A DNA stretch of 17,321 nucleotides, from contig DUNY01000342.1 in assembly GCA_012839145.1 (NCBI GenBank), forward strand, positions 1-17,321. The letters are read 5' to 3'. The notes beneath the pieces are model-generated. The model saw only the letters and a program-made list of their open reading frames with translations. It was not told the DNA's origin and ran no database searches. Source of the DNA: Thermoanaerobacterales bacterium. GTDB taxonomy: Bacteria; Bacillota; Thermosediminibacteria; Thermosediminibacterales; Tepidanaerobacteraceae. Shown here one piece after another: positions 1 to 7,093 of this stretch. The translations under genes and the position numbers were made by a program. Positions within the stretch are counted from its first letter, which is position 1, and the number at the start of each line of letters is the position of its first letter.

Positions 1-630
1 ACGGATTACATTATCAATGCTGTAAAAAAATGCGGAGCAAAGATCGTGACTGGAACGAAGGTGGATGGCGATACCCTTGCTAAAGGTGGTTTTGATGTTA
101 TAATTGTCGCAACCGGTGCATCAACTTTTAAACCTCCCATCGACGGAACCAAAGATGAGAGTATATTAGATCCCCTGAAGGTGTTGGAGGGTGAAATCCC
201 CGAAGGCCTGGATGTTGTAGTTTGTGGTGCTGGCTTAGTTGGATGTGAAGTGGCAATGTTCTTGGCGGAAAAAGGAAAGAACGTTACTATGATAGATATG
301 CTGCCGGAACCGGCACCGGATATGCCGATATATACAAAATGGGTCCTTAACTCGAAATTAGCGGAACTTGGTATAAAAATAAAGACAGATCACGAGATCG
401 TTGAGATGACGGGTAAACATGTAAGGTGTAAGCATGACGGCAATATAACAGAATTTATCGCAGATGCTGTGGTGTGTGCGCTAGGTCTCAAGTCGAGAAA
501 GCAACTCACCGAGGAGCTAAGAGATAAGCTGAAAAATACTGTTGACATTATTCCTGTGGGTGATACCAATAGCCCACGGAAGATAATGCAAGCTGTCCAC
601 GAAGGCTTCCACGCAGCAAGAAGAATATAG
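1..630 (+). CDS. Enoate reductase-type NADH:flavin oxidoreductase, C-terminal part (5' end outside window)
   Basis: The reading frame is open from base 1, so the start and the N-terminal FMN barrel lie to the left. What remains is the FAD/NAD(P)-binding half typical of 2-enoate reductase and 2,4-dienoyl-CoA reductase-like proteins. It has an ATGAS segment near base 111, a Rossmann motif GAGLVGCE around bases 223-246, and a C-terminal PVGDTNSPRKIMQAVHEG segment that fits the FAD-binding end. Such enzymes reduce activated C=C bonds with NADH, using FMN, FAD and a 4Fe-4S cluster; the exact substrate cannot be told from this half. A decayed relative lies on the opposite strand at 988-1540. The gene ends in TAG at 628-630, 16 bases before a long inverted repeat that probably terminates it. 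Confidence 0.88.
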   Translation, partial: TDYIINAVKKCGAKIVTGTKVDGDTLAKGGFDVIIVATGASTFKPPIDGTKDESILDPLKVLEGEIPEGLDVVVCGAGLVGCEVAMFLAEKGKNVTMIDMLPEPAPDMPIYTKWVLNSKLAELGIKIKTDHEIVEMTGKHVRCKHDGNITEFIADAVVCALGLKSRKQLTEELRDKLKNTVDIIPVGDTNSPRKIMQAVHEGFHAARRI

Positions 631-646
631 GATATCGATCTAATAC

Positions 647-703
647 AAAACAAGAGCTGTTGTATAACGAACGAAGCAGTTCATTTACAACAGCTCTTGT
701 TTT
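647..703. repeat. Perfect 18-bp inverted repeat, copy 1 of a dispersed element, also terminator-like
   Basis: Left arm AAAACAAGAGCTGTTGTA (647-664) pairs perfectly with 686-703, around a 21-base loop that contains a smaller GAAC/GTTC stem (669-672 with 679-682). The right arm ends in TTTT, so on the + strand it can act as an intrinsic terminator for the flavoprotein gene. It is not a generic hairpin: the loop and arms match, in opposite orientation, the hairpin at 17249-17304, with GAGCTGTTG, ATAACGAAC and CAGTTC shared in the same order. It therefore belongs to a dispersed repeat family. Confidence 0.85.
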
Positions 704-987
704 AATATAGTATAAAAATAACCACCTTACTGACAACAGAATGGTTAAGCTATAAATTAACGCTTTGCAGCCGCACTTATGCAGTTCCGGCTACTCCTGC
801 GCGATGTAGGATAGTGCAGATATCAAGTGAGCTTGGCAGCGTAAACTCGTATATAGTATGATTATATTTTTATTTCCCATGTTAGACATGCCATTTCTTA
901 GTATATTATAACAACCTTTCTGCGTATCTGGCAAACTCAGTACAGTATACCCCGATAGATTTATTTATAAGAAAGATTGTAAGAATA
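704..987. other. Intergenic stretch with no recognisable gene
   Basis: Short frames on both strands are interrupted by stops and match no family I recognise. I see no tRNA cloverleaf, riboswitch core or promoter that I would defend. It lies between the 3' end of an intact flavoprotein gene and the 3' end of a broken one on the other strand, so it may be degraded coding DNA. Confidence 0.5.
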
Positions 988-1540
988 TTAAAGTTTAATT
1001 GTAGTCTCAACAGCGGAATAAAGTGCCTCGCGAAGGCGGGAAGGTTTTGATGCATCACCGATAACGGTGTATTTGATTCCTTCTTTGTCTAAAGGTTTCT
1101 TTTAGCGGGGTATACGACTGCATACCTGCTGCCATGACGATGGTGTCAAATTTCTGGCTTTTATTCTCAACACCGTCTTTCTGGTAAGTTATGACACCTT
1201 CATCAATTGAAGATACTTTAGCCGAAGTGATTACTTTCACTTCCTTCTACTTTAAACGTTTTATCCTGTTAATCTTGATTGCTACCCACATGTCAGTAGC
1301 GATCTTATCCAACATCTCAAAAATGGTAATATTTTTACCGTATTCTGCCAGGAAGTCTACGACTTCACATCCTACCATTCCGCCGCCTATGACAGCTACA
1401 TTACTGCCAACCCATTTTTCACTTGACAAAAGGTCTACAGCAGTTATAGCAGTGTTATTATCTTTAACCTCAATATTAGGAATAAAAGGCAATGAGCCTG
1501 TGGCGAGTATAACTTGGTCAGGTTTATTTACCTTTATCAC
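988..1540 (-). pseudogene. Decayed enoate reductase-type oxidoreductase, C-terminal remnant
   Basis: Read on the minus strand, this is a recognisable but broken NAD(P)/FAD-binding half of an enoate reductase-like protein. It has an ILATGS segment, then the Rossmann motif GGGMVGCE with DFLAEYGKNITIFEML, closely parallel to the intact protein at 1-630. An in-frame TAG (1247-1249) interrupts the frame after KRLK, and the same frame continues as KEVKVITSAKV. A second lesion near 1094-1098 shifts the frame by one base. After it, another frame continues as KEGIKYTVIGDASKPSRLRE and stops at TAA (988-990), matching the expected GDA...A C-terminal region. The N-terminal FMN barrel is missing altogether. 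At least one nonsense change, one frameshift and one large deletion make a functional product very unlikely. Confidence 0.82.
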
Positions 1541-1568
1541 TCAGGCCAGCGCACTTTATCTTTATTTT

Positions 1569-1631
1569 TTATACTGACAAACCACTGAACTGGTTACTGC
1601 ATTCTTTACATTCGAAATCAAAAATCGGCAT
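1569..1631 (-). pseudogene. Truncated FmdB-like zinc-ribbon start (20 codons)
   Basis: An ATG at 1631 (minus strand) opens a 20-residue frame, MPIFDFECKECSNQFSGLSV, ending in TAA at 1569-1571. The MPxxxFxCxxCxxxF pattern is that of the N-terminus of FmdB-family zinc-ribbon proteins, small regulators of about 60-110 residues. Only the first CxxC pair is present; the second is absent, so this is a broken gene start. It begins 30 bases after the smpB stop and runs into the broken oxidoreductase, which marks a likely deletion junction. The short length limits certainty. Confidence 0.4.
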
Positions 1632-1661
1632 TCCTTTTCTCTTCTTTAATATTAATTAAAA

Positions 1662-2129
1662 CTACATTCTGTTAAATTCTTTAAAAGCCTTCTCTATTTG
1701 ACGACTGGCATCTCTTTGCTTAACATCTTCACGTTTATCATAAAGAGCCTTACCCTTGGCTAAAGCCAATTCCACTTTGACAAGTCCTCGCTCGTTCAAG
1801 TATAGCTTAAGGGGAATAAGGGTTAGGCCTTTTTCTTTGACTTGCCCGAAAAGGCGGTTGATTTGTCTTTTGTGCATCAATAACTTGCGAGTTCTCAATG
1901 GGTCCTTGTTATAAATGTTTCCTTTTTCATAAGGGCTTATATGCATATTGTATAAATAAAGCTCGCCATTTTCTACTCGAGCAAAACTATCTTTGAGATT
2001 GCCTTTTCCTTCCCGCAGAGATTTTACTTCGGTCCCGGCTAAGGCAATGCCTGCCTCAAAGGTTTCCAATATATGATAGTCATGTCGGGCTTTTCTATTT
2101 GTTATTAGGTCGCGAGATTTTTTTTCCAA
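1662..2129 (-). CDS. smpB: SsrA-binding protein SmpB
   Basis: SmpB binds tmRNA and delivers it to stalled ribosomes for trans-translation in the cytoplasm. The protein shows the family pattern: N-terminal [16 protein letters not shown], then [18 protein letters not shown], the [11 protein letters not shown] segment, [15 protein letters not shown], and the basic tail rich in K and R that ends in KEFNRM. I chose the TTG at 2127-2129 as start because a GGAGG lies about 8 bases upstream and the resulting 155 residues match the usual SmpB length. A longer frame from TTG 2159 adds ten residues with no ribosome site. It is the last intact gene on this strand. A hairpin at 2236-2262 separates it from the bactofilin gene. 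Confidence 0.95.
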   Translation of the reverse strand: MEKKSRDLITNRKARHDYHILETFEAGIALAGTEVKSLREGKGNLKDSFARVENGELYLYNMHISPYEKGNIYNKDPLRTRKLLMHKRQINRLFGQVKEKGLTLIPLKLYLNERGLVKVELALAKGKALYDKREDVKQRDASRQIEKAFKEFNRM

Positions 2130-2235
2130 TGTACAAACCTCCACTTGCTGGAAATCCAAAATTCATCTTCTATTATATCACATATCGAAAAAAGCTCATA
2201 TATTCTTTGTGATTCATTGTTGTGCCTAAAAACAG

Positions 2236-2262
2236 AAAAGCCGCCTTTTTTAAGCGGCTTTT
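2236..2262 (-). terminator. Intrinsic terminator after the bactofilin gene
   Basis: AAAAGCCGC (2236-2244) pairs with GCGGCTTTT (2254-2262) around a 9-base loop. On the minus strand the stem is followed by a T-rich run after two bases. It lies 20 bases past the bactofilin stop and before smpB, so it most likely ends the actin-like/bactofilin unit. It is nearly symmetrical and could work in both directions. Confidence 0.7.
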
Positions 2263-2282
2263 ACCATAATACAAGAATATAT

Positions 2283-2699
2283 TTAAAAACTGCTTTTAAA
2301 ATGCACATGTTCATTAGAACTGAGGACTTCTCTATCATCAAAAGTGGGAATGTTTGTTTTAACATGCAAGTGCCGTTTTTCACCTTTGGCTGCTGTAAGG
2401 CGGTTTTTTATCAGCAATCCGCCGTCTTCAATATCTAAATCTTTGTAATTAATTATATCAAAATATAGCTTACCGGAAGCACAGATTTTTAAATTGTCCG
2501 CCTCAACATTACCGTTCACTTTACCTGCGATAATTAGATTTTTTGCTTTAATATAACCGTTGACATAACCGGATGATGTGACATATACATCAGTTCCATT
2601 ACAAATGTTTCCGTTAAATACGCCACTAATTACAATTAAACCTTGCATTTTTGAACTTGTTGTGAGTAACTCATCATATATAAAATCTGGCAAAGTCAT
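2283..2699 (-). CDS. Bactofilin family polymer-forming cytoskeletal protein
   Basis: At 138 residues this has the size and repeating beta pattern of bactofilins (DUF583), which polymerise without nucleotide into filaments that position cell-wall or motility proteins. The central part (about residues 20-105) runs in short regular turns such as GVFNGNICNGTDVYVTSSGYVNGYIKA cut into GxVxGxI-like steps, as expected for a right-handed beta-helix. No membrane segment is seen; the tail is short and charged. The ATG at 2697-2699 has GGAGTGA about 7 bases upstream. It follows the actin-like gene by about 20 bases on the same strand and ends before a hairpin terminator, so the two are probably co-transcribed. 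Confidence 0.82.
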   Translation of the reverse strand: MTLPDFIYDELLTTSSKMQGLIVISGVFNGNICNGTDVYVTSSGYVNGYIKAKNLIIAGKVNGNVEADNLKICASGKLYFDIINYKDLDIEDGGLLIKNRLTAAKGEKRHLHVKTNIPTFDDREVLSSNEHVHFKSSF

Positions 2700-2720
2700 G
2701 AGCGAATCACTCCAAATACC

Positions 2721-3737
2721 TTAAACAAACTTTAATTTCTTATCACCTTGAGGAATGCCCTGATTCCATAAACGACCTGCCCAAGTCAAATACCCACGGC
2801 AGTTGGCGGTTATAGGATCTAAAGCAAGTTTTGCATGGGACAGCTCCGGAAGCAAATATGAATTCATAGCTTGACCACCGCCACCGGTCAATAATAAACA
2901 ATCGAACTCCGATACTCTCCATTGAGAATGGACTTCAACCAGAATATTAGTAGCCAATTTTTCGAAAGCACTGCCCACAATATCCGAAATATCGATGGTC
3001 TCTCCTGCCACATTTATTCTGTGATTTATGACAATTCCGTCAAGGACATAGCTTTCTTTTTCCAATCCGTATTCGGTTACAAGACTTGAACCTATATCAC
3101 CGTAAGCTGTATCCAAACCGACTAATAACGATTTGCTTTTCTCGGGTATGTACTCTGAATCTTCAATAGAGGCCAAATCTGTGGTTTTAAAACCGATATC
3201 AATTACTCCTACGCGACTTTCATGTGAAATAATTGAGTTTGAAAGGGATGACCAATAAGTACCCAAGGGTTGTGGTACTATTTCAATATTGTTGATGATA
3301 ATATTTATTTCGTTAACCTCATCACCGTCAAAATAAGTTATTGTTCTTTCACCTTTGACTCTGTTGATAAAATCATTGGCAAGATGCATCCTTTCAACGG
3401 GAAGCCCTGTAACAACATTAAAAACATTATCAACACCTTTGGAAAAAAAACTTAAAGCACTGAAAAACAGGACTTCCAAGTCATCACTGACAGATCGTGT
3501 GTAAGAAAGATCCCGATATGCAAATCTAGAGTGCCTAATAGCTGATTTTCCCACAAAATAGAGTTTATTCCCGATGCCTACCTTTAAATTGTCAATTGCG
3601 GGGCTTTGATTGACTTTTGTACTGAAAGTCGGTTTAGTGTGACCTTCTCCGACCACACTGGGAAAGGAATAACCAACCTCACCGTCTGTTACTTTTACGA
3701 ATCCATAACCTACATCGATACCAATTTGTTGTGCCAC
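2721..3737 (-). CDS. ParM/Alp-type actin-like ATPase
   Basis: A 338-residue member of the actin/Hsp70 fold related to ParM, Alp7A and archaeal Ta0583-type proteins. Residues 5-14 (IGIDVGYGFV) give the phosphate-1 loop. A VGVIDIGFKTTDL stretch near 176-188 is the phosphate-2 loop, and LLLTGGGGQ near 284-292 is the adenosine motif. Proteins of this family form ATP-dependent filaments, often to segregate plasmids but in some Firmicutes encoded on the chromosome. The GTG at 3735-3737 has AGGAGG about 8 bases upstream. No ParR-like partner or obvious centromere repeats flank it; instead the next gene is a bactofilin about 20 bases away. The role is therefore more likely cell architecture than plasmid partition, but this is inference. 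Confidence 0.85.
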   Translation of the reverse strand: MAQQIGIDVGYGFVKVTDGEVGYSFPSVVGEGHTKPTFSTKVNQSPAIDNLKVGIGNKLYFVGKSAIRHSRFAYRDLSYTRSVSDDLEVLFFSALSFFSKGVDNVFNVVTGLPVERMHLANDFINRVKGERTITYFDGDEVNEINIIINNIEIVPQPLGTYWSSLSNSIISHESRVGVIDIGFKTTDLASIEDSEYIPEKSKSLLVGLDTAYGDIGSSLVTEYGLEKESYVLDGIVINHRINVAGETIDISDIVGSAFEKLATNILVEVHSQWRVSEFDCLLLTGGGGQAMNSYLLPELSHAKLALDPITANCRGYLTWAGRLWNQGIPQGDKKLKFV

Positions 3738-3975
3738 AAACAGACCTCCTTTTCATTGTTTCCATAAGCGTGGCGTCCCTTTGTTCTTTTTGCCCATTGA
3801 CAATAGTAAAAAGCCCTTATAAATGAAGATAGTATAATTTTATCTTTATTTCTTGTATGATTCTGTGGACCTTTATATTAATTTACTATAAAAAAGGTTT
3901 TTTTGTCCATCTTTGTCAATACTATGATATCAATTATTCAATATTTTGTAAATACGTAAATATTAATCGCTACTA

Positions 3976-5385
3976 TTATATTTTCAATTCACCTATAACA
4001 TTTCCGCTACAGTCAATTACATGGGTGGCACATGACAGACAAGGGTCAAAGGAACGAACTATTCGGCCAAGAACGGCAAAGAGCATATTCGGCTTCGGTA
4101 TTACAGTTCCTATCAATGCATCTTCCGCAGGACCCAACTGACCTGAATCATCCTTAGGAGAAAAATTCCACATGGTGGGAGTAATAATATTATATTTTTC
4201 TATTTGTTCATTTTCGATTTGAGTTCTGTGCAGAAGTGGGCCTTTCATTGCATCGGTGATTGCTGCCGCTTCCGTTACAACCGGCTCTGTTTTCTGATTT
4301 ATAGGTGCAGGTCCGGGCTTTAGTTTATAGAGCCATTCTTCCATCAATTGAGAAATGTAAAAGGCCTCAAGAGACCGAGCATAGATACGGTCCATGGTAG
4401 ATGTTCCCCCTCGATAACGACCTAATAATATCATCCTTGCCAAAGGGCCTCCTTGAAAAGATTTACCGTCATATTTTACCGACTTTACCCAGGTATAAGC
4501 TCCGGGCTTATAGGGATTCGGTTTTATTTGTTCTTCATATGCATTTCCATCGTCCCCTTTGACAAACCAGGAATGGCTTATATCTTCGCTTATAAGCTCT
4601 AATTTTGGTCCTAATAAATCTCCATCCTCCAATACACCTGCAGGCCATAAATTATTTTGATTCTTTAACCCGAATTTAAATAAACCGAAGGAGAGCAATC
4701 GCCCAGGTGTGACACCGATATTATAATAATCATTGTAAGTGCGAGAGATAAGTTGAGTATCGGGAATCATTCGGCTTATTATAAATTCTTTTATGCTTTG
4801 AATCAAAGCAAGGGCTTGATTGACATTGTCGGAAGTCACGGGCACAGAAACCCCTCCGTGAACAAAGCTGTGCTGGTGGGGAGCTTTGCCCCCAAAAAGG
4901 CTTAGAATCTGATGGCTTTCTTGGGAAGCCTTAATTGAATCGAAATAATGCCTCACAAGAGCTTCATTATCTCTTTCGTTCAGCCTGGCGTCTGCCAGAT
5001 TTTGTCCAAGGAATGGCGGTCTTTCAGGCATTTTGACAAAGTCAGGGATACTGAAAAGATAGAAATGACGAATGTGATTTTGTAGAAAATCAGCACCCAG
5101 CATAATATTTCTCAAGTATTGGGCATTTTCATTTATATCATTGTCATATATGGCGTCCACCAGATAACCAGCCACGGCACCATGTGCCAGAGAACATATA
5201 CCGCATACTCGTTGGGTCAAATAGACCGCATCTGTGATATTTCTGTTTCGCATTATCCATTCAAAACCACGGAACATTGTGCTGCTGACGTTAGCATCGA
5301 CAACACGGTTTCTGTCAAGAAATACTTCAATGGATAATAACCCGCTGAGACGCGTTACAGGACTGAATATTATTCGCTTTTGCAT
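3976..5385 (-). CDS. [NiFe] hydrogenase-like large subunit with altered active-site shell
   Basis: A 469-residue group 1-like [NiFe] hydrogenase large subunit. The L1 motif RVCGICSLAH gives Cys61 and Cys64, and the L2 motif DPCLSCATH gives Cys449 and Cys452, so all four Ni-Fe ligands are present. A 14-residue tail after His455 is the usual peptide removed by the maturation protease. Compared by eye with E. coli HyaB, several second-shell residues differ. The RIEGH motif reads RLSGL, so the gate Glu (E28) is Ser14. HDH reads QNH, so D118 is Asn103. EAPRG reads DAMKG, so P508 and R509 are Met380 and Lys381. D574 is kept as Asp447. The ATG at 5385 has GGAGG 7 bases upstream. The gene lies 75 bases after the small-subunit gene on the same strand. 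It should bind H2 or another small substrate at Ni-Fe, but normal turnover is doubtful. Confidence 0.93.
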   Translation of the reverse strand: MQKRIIFSPVTRLSGLLSIEVFLDRNRVVDANVSSTMFRGFEWIMRNRNITDAVYLTQRVCGICSLAHGAVAGYLVDAIYDNDINENAQYLRNIMLGADFLQNHIRHFYLFSIPDFVKMPERPPFLGQNLADARLNERDNEALVRHYFDSIKASQESHQILSLFGGKAPHQHSFVHGGVSVPVTSDNVNQALALIQSIKEFIISRMIPDTQLISRTYNDYYNIGVTPGRLLSFGLFKFGLKNQNNLWPAGVLEDGDLLGPKLELISEDISHSWFVKGDDGNAYEEQIKPNPYKPGAYTWVKSVKYDGKSFQGGPLARMILLGRYRGGTSTMDRIYARSLEAFYISQLMEEWLYKLKPGPAPINQKTEPVVTEAAAITDAMKGPLLHRTQIENEQIEKYNIITPTMWNFSPKDDSGQLGPAEDALIGTVIPKPNMLFAVLGRIVRSFDPCLSCATHVIDCSGNVIGELKI

Positions 5386-5460
5386 AAACCTTCCTCCTCT
5401 TTACAAAAACTACTGTCATTTATTTTTTGACATTTGATCTTCGATTATGTCGATCTTCTG

Positions 5461-6384
5461 TTATTCTTGTGGGCTCTTTTCAGGCATGGGTGTAAAAAAG
5501 GGCGTCGACCCGTCCGGAAAATCAGCATTTGTGCATCCTATGCAGGGTGTATTAGCTTTGACAGGCCAGTTTACATGATTTACCCAGAGCCTGTAGGGAC
5601 AGTCTGCACCGGTCCGTGGTCCCATACACCCAAGTGAAAACATACACTCTATATCCCCTAACTTAAGAGCGAATTGATTTCTATCGAAATAGGAACGGCG
5701 CTGGCAGTGTCTATGTATTGTAAAACCATAGAATAACTTTGGCCGTCCCAATTCATCCAAATCAGGCATTCCGTACAAGATTAAATGAGCAAGGGTGCCT
5801 ACGAACCAATCAGGGTTTACCGGACAGCCACTGACATTTACCACCTGCCTCTTTAAAACATCTTTGACTCCCATGCTGCCTGTTAAATTAGGCCGGGCTC
5901 CCGAGGGACCGCCAAAGCTGGCACAGGTGCCTATGGCCACAACATATTTGGCAAGCCCACCCAGCCATGTAACGACTTTTAAAGCTGTTAAAGGTTGTTG
6001 TTCGGTAACAGCTATGACATTGTAAAGGCCTTGGTCTTTGATGGGAATCGCTCCCTCCACCACCAATGTAAACTTACCGGCATAGTATTTTGCAGTGTTG
6101 TTCAAAATGTCCAAGGCATCCTTACCCTGTGCTGCCATAAAAGTATTGCTGTAAAGGAGATCTATCATTTCGGTAAACACCCGGTCAAGGTAAGGATAAG
6201 TGGTGTTCATAAAAGATATATTATTGTCACCGCTATCATTTGTTTCTAACCAGATGACAGGTAGCTTTTCCTTTTTATAATCTGAATAATATTGCATTAC
6301 CAATTCTATTGCTTCCTTTGAAATGACATTGTCTTTATGCAATGACAAATTCTGAAAGTACTTGACAAAATCATCCTTGTTCAT
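5461..6384 (-). CDS. [NiFe] hydrogenase-like small subunit lacking two proximal-cluster cysteines
   Basis: A 307-residue Fe-S electron-transfer subunit. The ATG at 6382-6384 is preferred over TTG 6402 because GGTGGGGG lies just upstream of it. Ligands for the distal cluster (His224, Cys227, Cys247, Cys253) and the medial cluster (Cys262, Cys281, Cys284) are all present with family spacing. Proximal ligands Cys154 (GTCASFGG) and Cys187 (SGCP) are kept. The usual CxxC after the VIWL strand is absent: residues 50-54 read DSGDN, and no Cys occurs before residue 154. Ungapped alignment to D. vulgaris HynB puts Ser51 and Asn54 at the ligand positions, with Asp50 and Asp53 beside them. There is no Tat signal (no RRxF) and no C-terminal anchor, so it should be cytoplasmic. 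It is the first gene of the minus-strand pair and faces the maturation operon across 226 bases. Confidence 0.92.
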   Translation of the reverse strand: MNKDDFVKYFQNLSLHKDNVISKEAIELVMQYYSDYKKEKLPVIWLETNDSGDNNISFMNTTYPYLDRVFTEMIDLLYSNTFMAAQGKDALDILNNTAKYYAGKFTLVVEGAIPIKDQGLYNVIAVTEQQPLTALKVVTWLGGLAKYVVAIGTCASFGGPSGARPNLTGSMGVKDVLKRQVVNVSGCPVNPDWFVGTLAHLILYGMPDLDELGRPKLFYGFTIHRHCQRRSYFDRNQFALKLGDIECMFSLGCMGPRTGADCPYRLWVNHVNWPVKANTPCIGCTNADFPDGSTPFFTPMPEKSPQE

Positions 6385-6474
6385 GATACCCCCACCAATC
6401 AACTTTTTTTATAACAAATAGGGAAGTTTTCCTCATTCCGAACTACCTATAATTGGGTTTTAACGAAGTTTTTA

Positions 6475-6503
6475 TTGAATACTAAAAAAGCCTTTGCTCT
6501 AAT
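6475..6503 (+). promoter_or_regulatory. Candidate sigma-A promoter for the ferritin-hyp operon
   Basis: TTGAAT (6475-6480), a 17-base spacer and TCTAAT (6498-6503) resemble the -35 and -10 consensus (4/6 and 5/6). It would leave a leader of about 100 bases before the ATG at 6611. I found no convincing promoter on the opposite strand for the hydrogenase genes. Confidence 0.4.
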
Positions 6504-6610
6504 AGTATATGAGTTTGGCAATTAAGTGGAACATAAAGATCATGCTTTAAGTTACAGATTTGGATGTAATGAATAGTATATATAGAAAATAAACAAAGGA
6601 GGTATGCTTT

Positions 6611-7072
6611 ATGGATTATTTTTGCAGGATCGTGGAACAACTAAGAAGAGCCCTGCTTGACGAGCGGACAACTGCGGCTTTTTATGCAATACTGAGAGAC
6701 ATGTCTACAACTTTTGACGGTGTTGATGCATTTGCCGAAGCCCGAAAAGATGAACAGGACCACGCCCGTGAGATAACAGCACTCCTAGAGCGACTTACAG
6801 GACAACGACCGCCGGAAGCCGATATACCGGTACAACCTCCGATGGTGAGGGATTATTGTCAGGGGATTATGGAAGCAATAAGGGGCGAAAGAGAAGCGGC
6901 GGTTGAATATCAGTCTATAATAAATATTTCGCCGTATGAAGATGTAAACATCGCCTTGAGTGAAATTCGTGGTGATGAGGAGGTACATCTGGCAAAATTC
7001 CAAGCTTTATACCGAACTGTCTGTGAAAAAGGATTTTTCGCTGCAAATACCGGTGACAACCAAACTGATTAA
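6611..7072 (+). CDS. Rubrerythrin/ferritin-like diiron protein
   Basis: A 153-residue four-helix-bundle protein of the ferritin-like superfamily, without the rubredoxin tail of classical rubrerythrin. Candidate diiron ligands are spaced as in the family: Glu18 in helix 1, Glu48-x-x-His51 in helix 2, Glu93/Glu95 in helix 3, and Glu123-x-x-His126 in helix 4. Relatives reduce peroxide or oxidise iron. The ATG follows AAAGGAGG at a good distance. It is the first gene of the long operon, only 21 bases before the hydrogenase endopeptidase gene. This suggests a job tied to the hydrogenase-like enzyme, such as oxygen or peroxide protection or iron handling during cofactor assembly. That link is inferred from position only. 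Confidence 0.83.
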   Translation: MDYFCRIVEQLRRALLDERTTAAFYAILRDMSTTFDGVDAFAEARKDEQDHAREITALLERLTGQRPPEADIPVQPPMVRDYCQGIMEAIRGEREAAVEYQSIINISPYEDVNIALSEIRGDEEVHLAKFQALYRTVCEKGFFAANTGDNQTD

Positions 7073-7093
7073 AGCGAAATGGGATGAGAATTA

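Noticed and set aside
1247..1249. In-frame TAG as a possible pyrrolysine codon
   Set aside because: The same remnant has a frameshift and has lost its N-terminal half, so simple decay explains it; no pyrrolysine genes are in view.
3768..3795. Minus-strand GGGCAAA...GGGACGC resembling the core of a c-di-GMP-I riboswitch upstream of the actin-like gene
   Set aside because: The two boxes are only a few bases apart, the tetraloop helix and the 3' half of the aptamer are missing, and a ribosome site follows too soon.
4021..4047. Possible selenocysteine [NiFeSe] site in the L2 motif
   Set aside because: Both L2 ligands are ordinary Cys codons (Cys449, Cys452); there is no TGA in the frame.
5411..5433. 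TGTCA/TGACA repeat between the hydrogenase subunit genes
   Set aside because: The stem is only 5 bp with an AT loop and no T run that would make it a terminator; too weak to call.
6511..6532. TTGGCAATTAAGTGGAA as a sigma-54 promoter
   Set aside because: The -12 TTGC element is absent at the required spacing.
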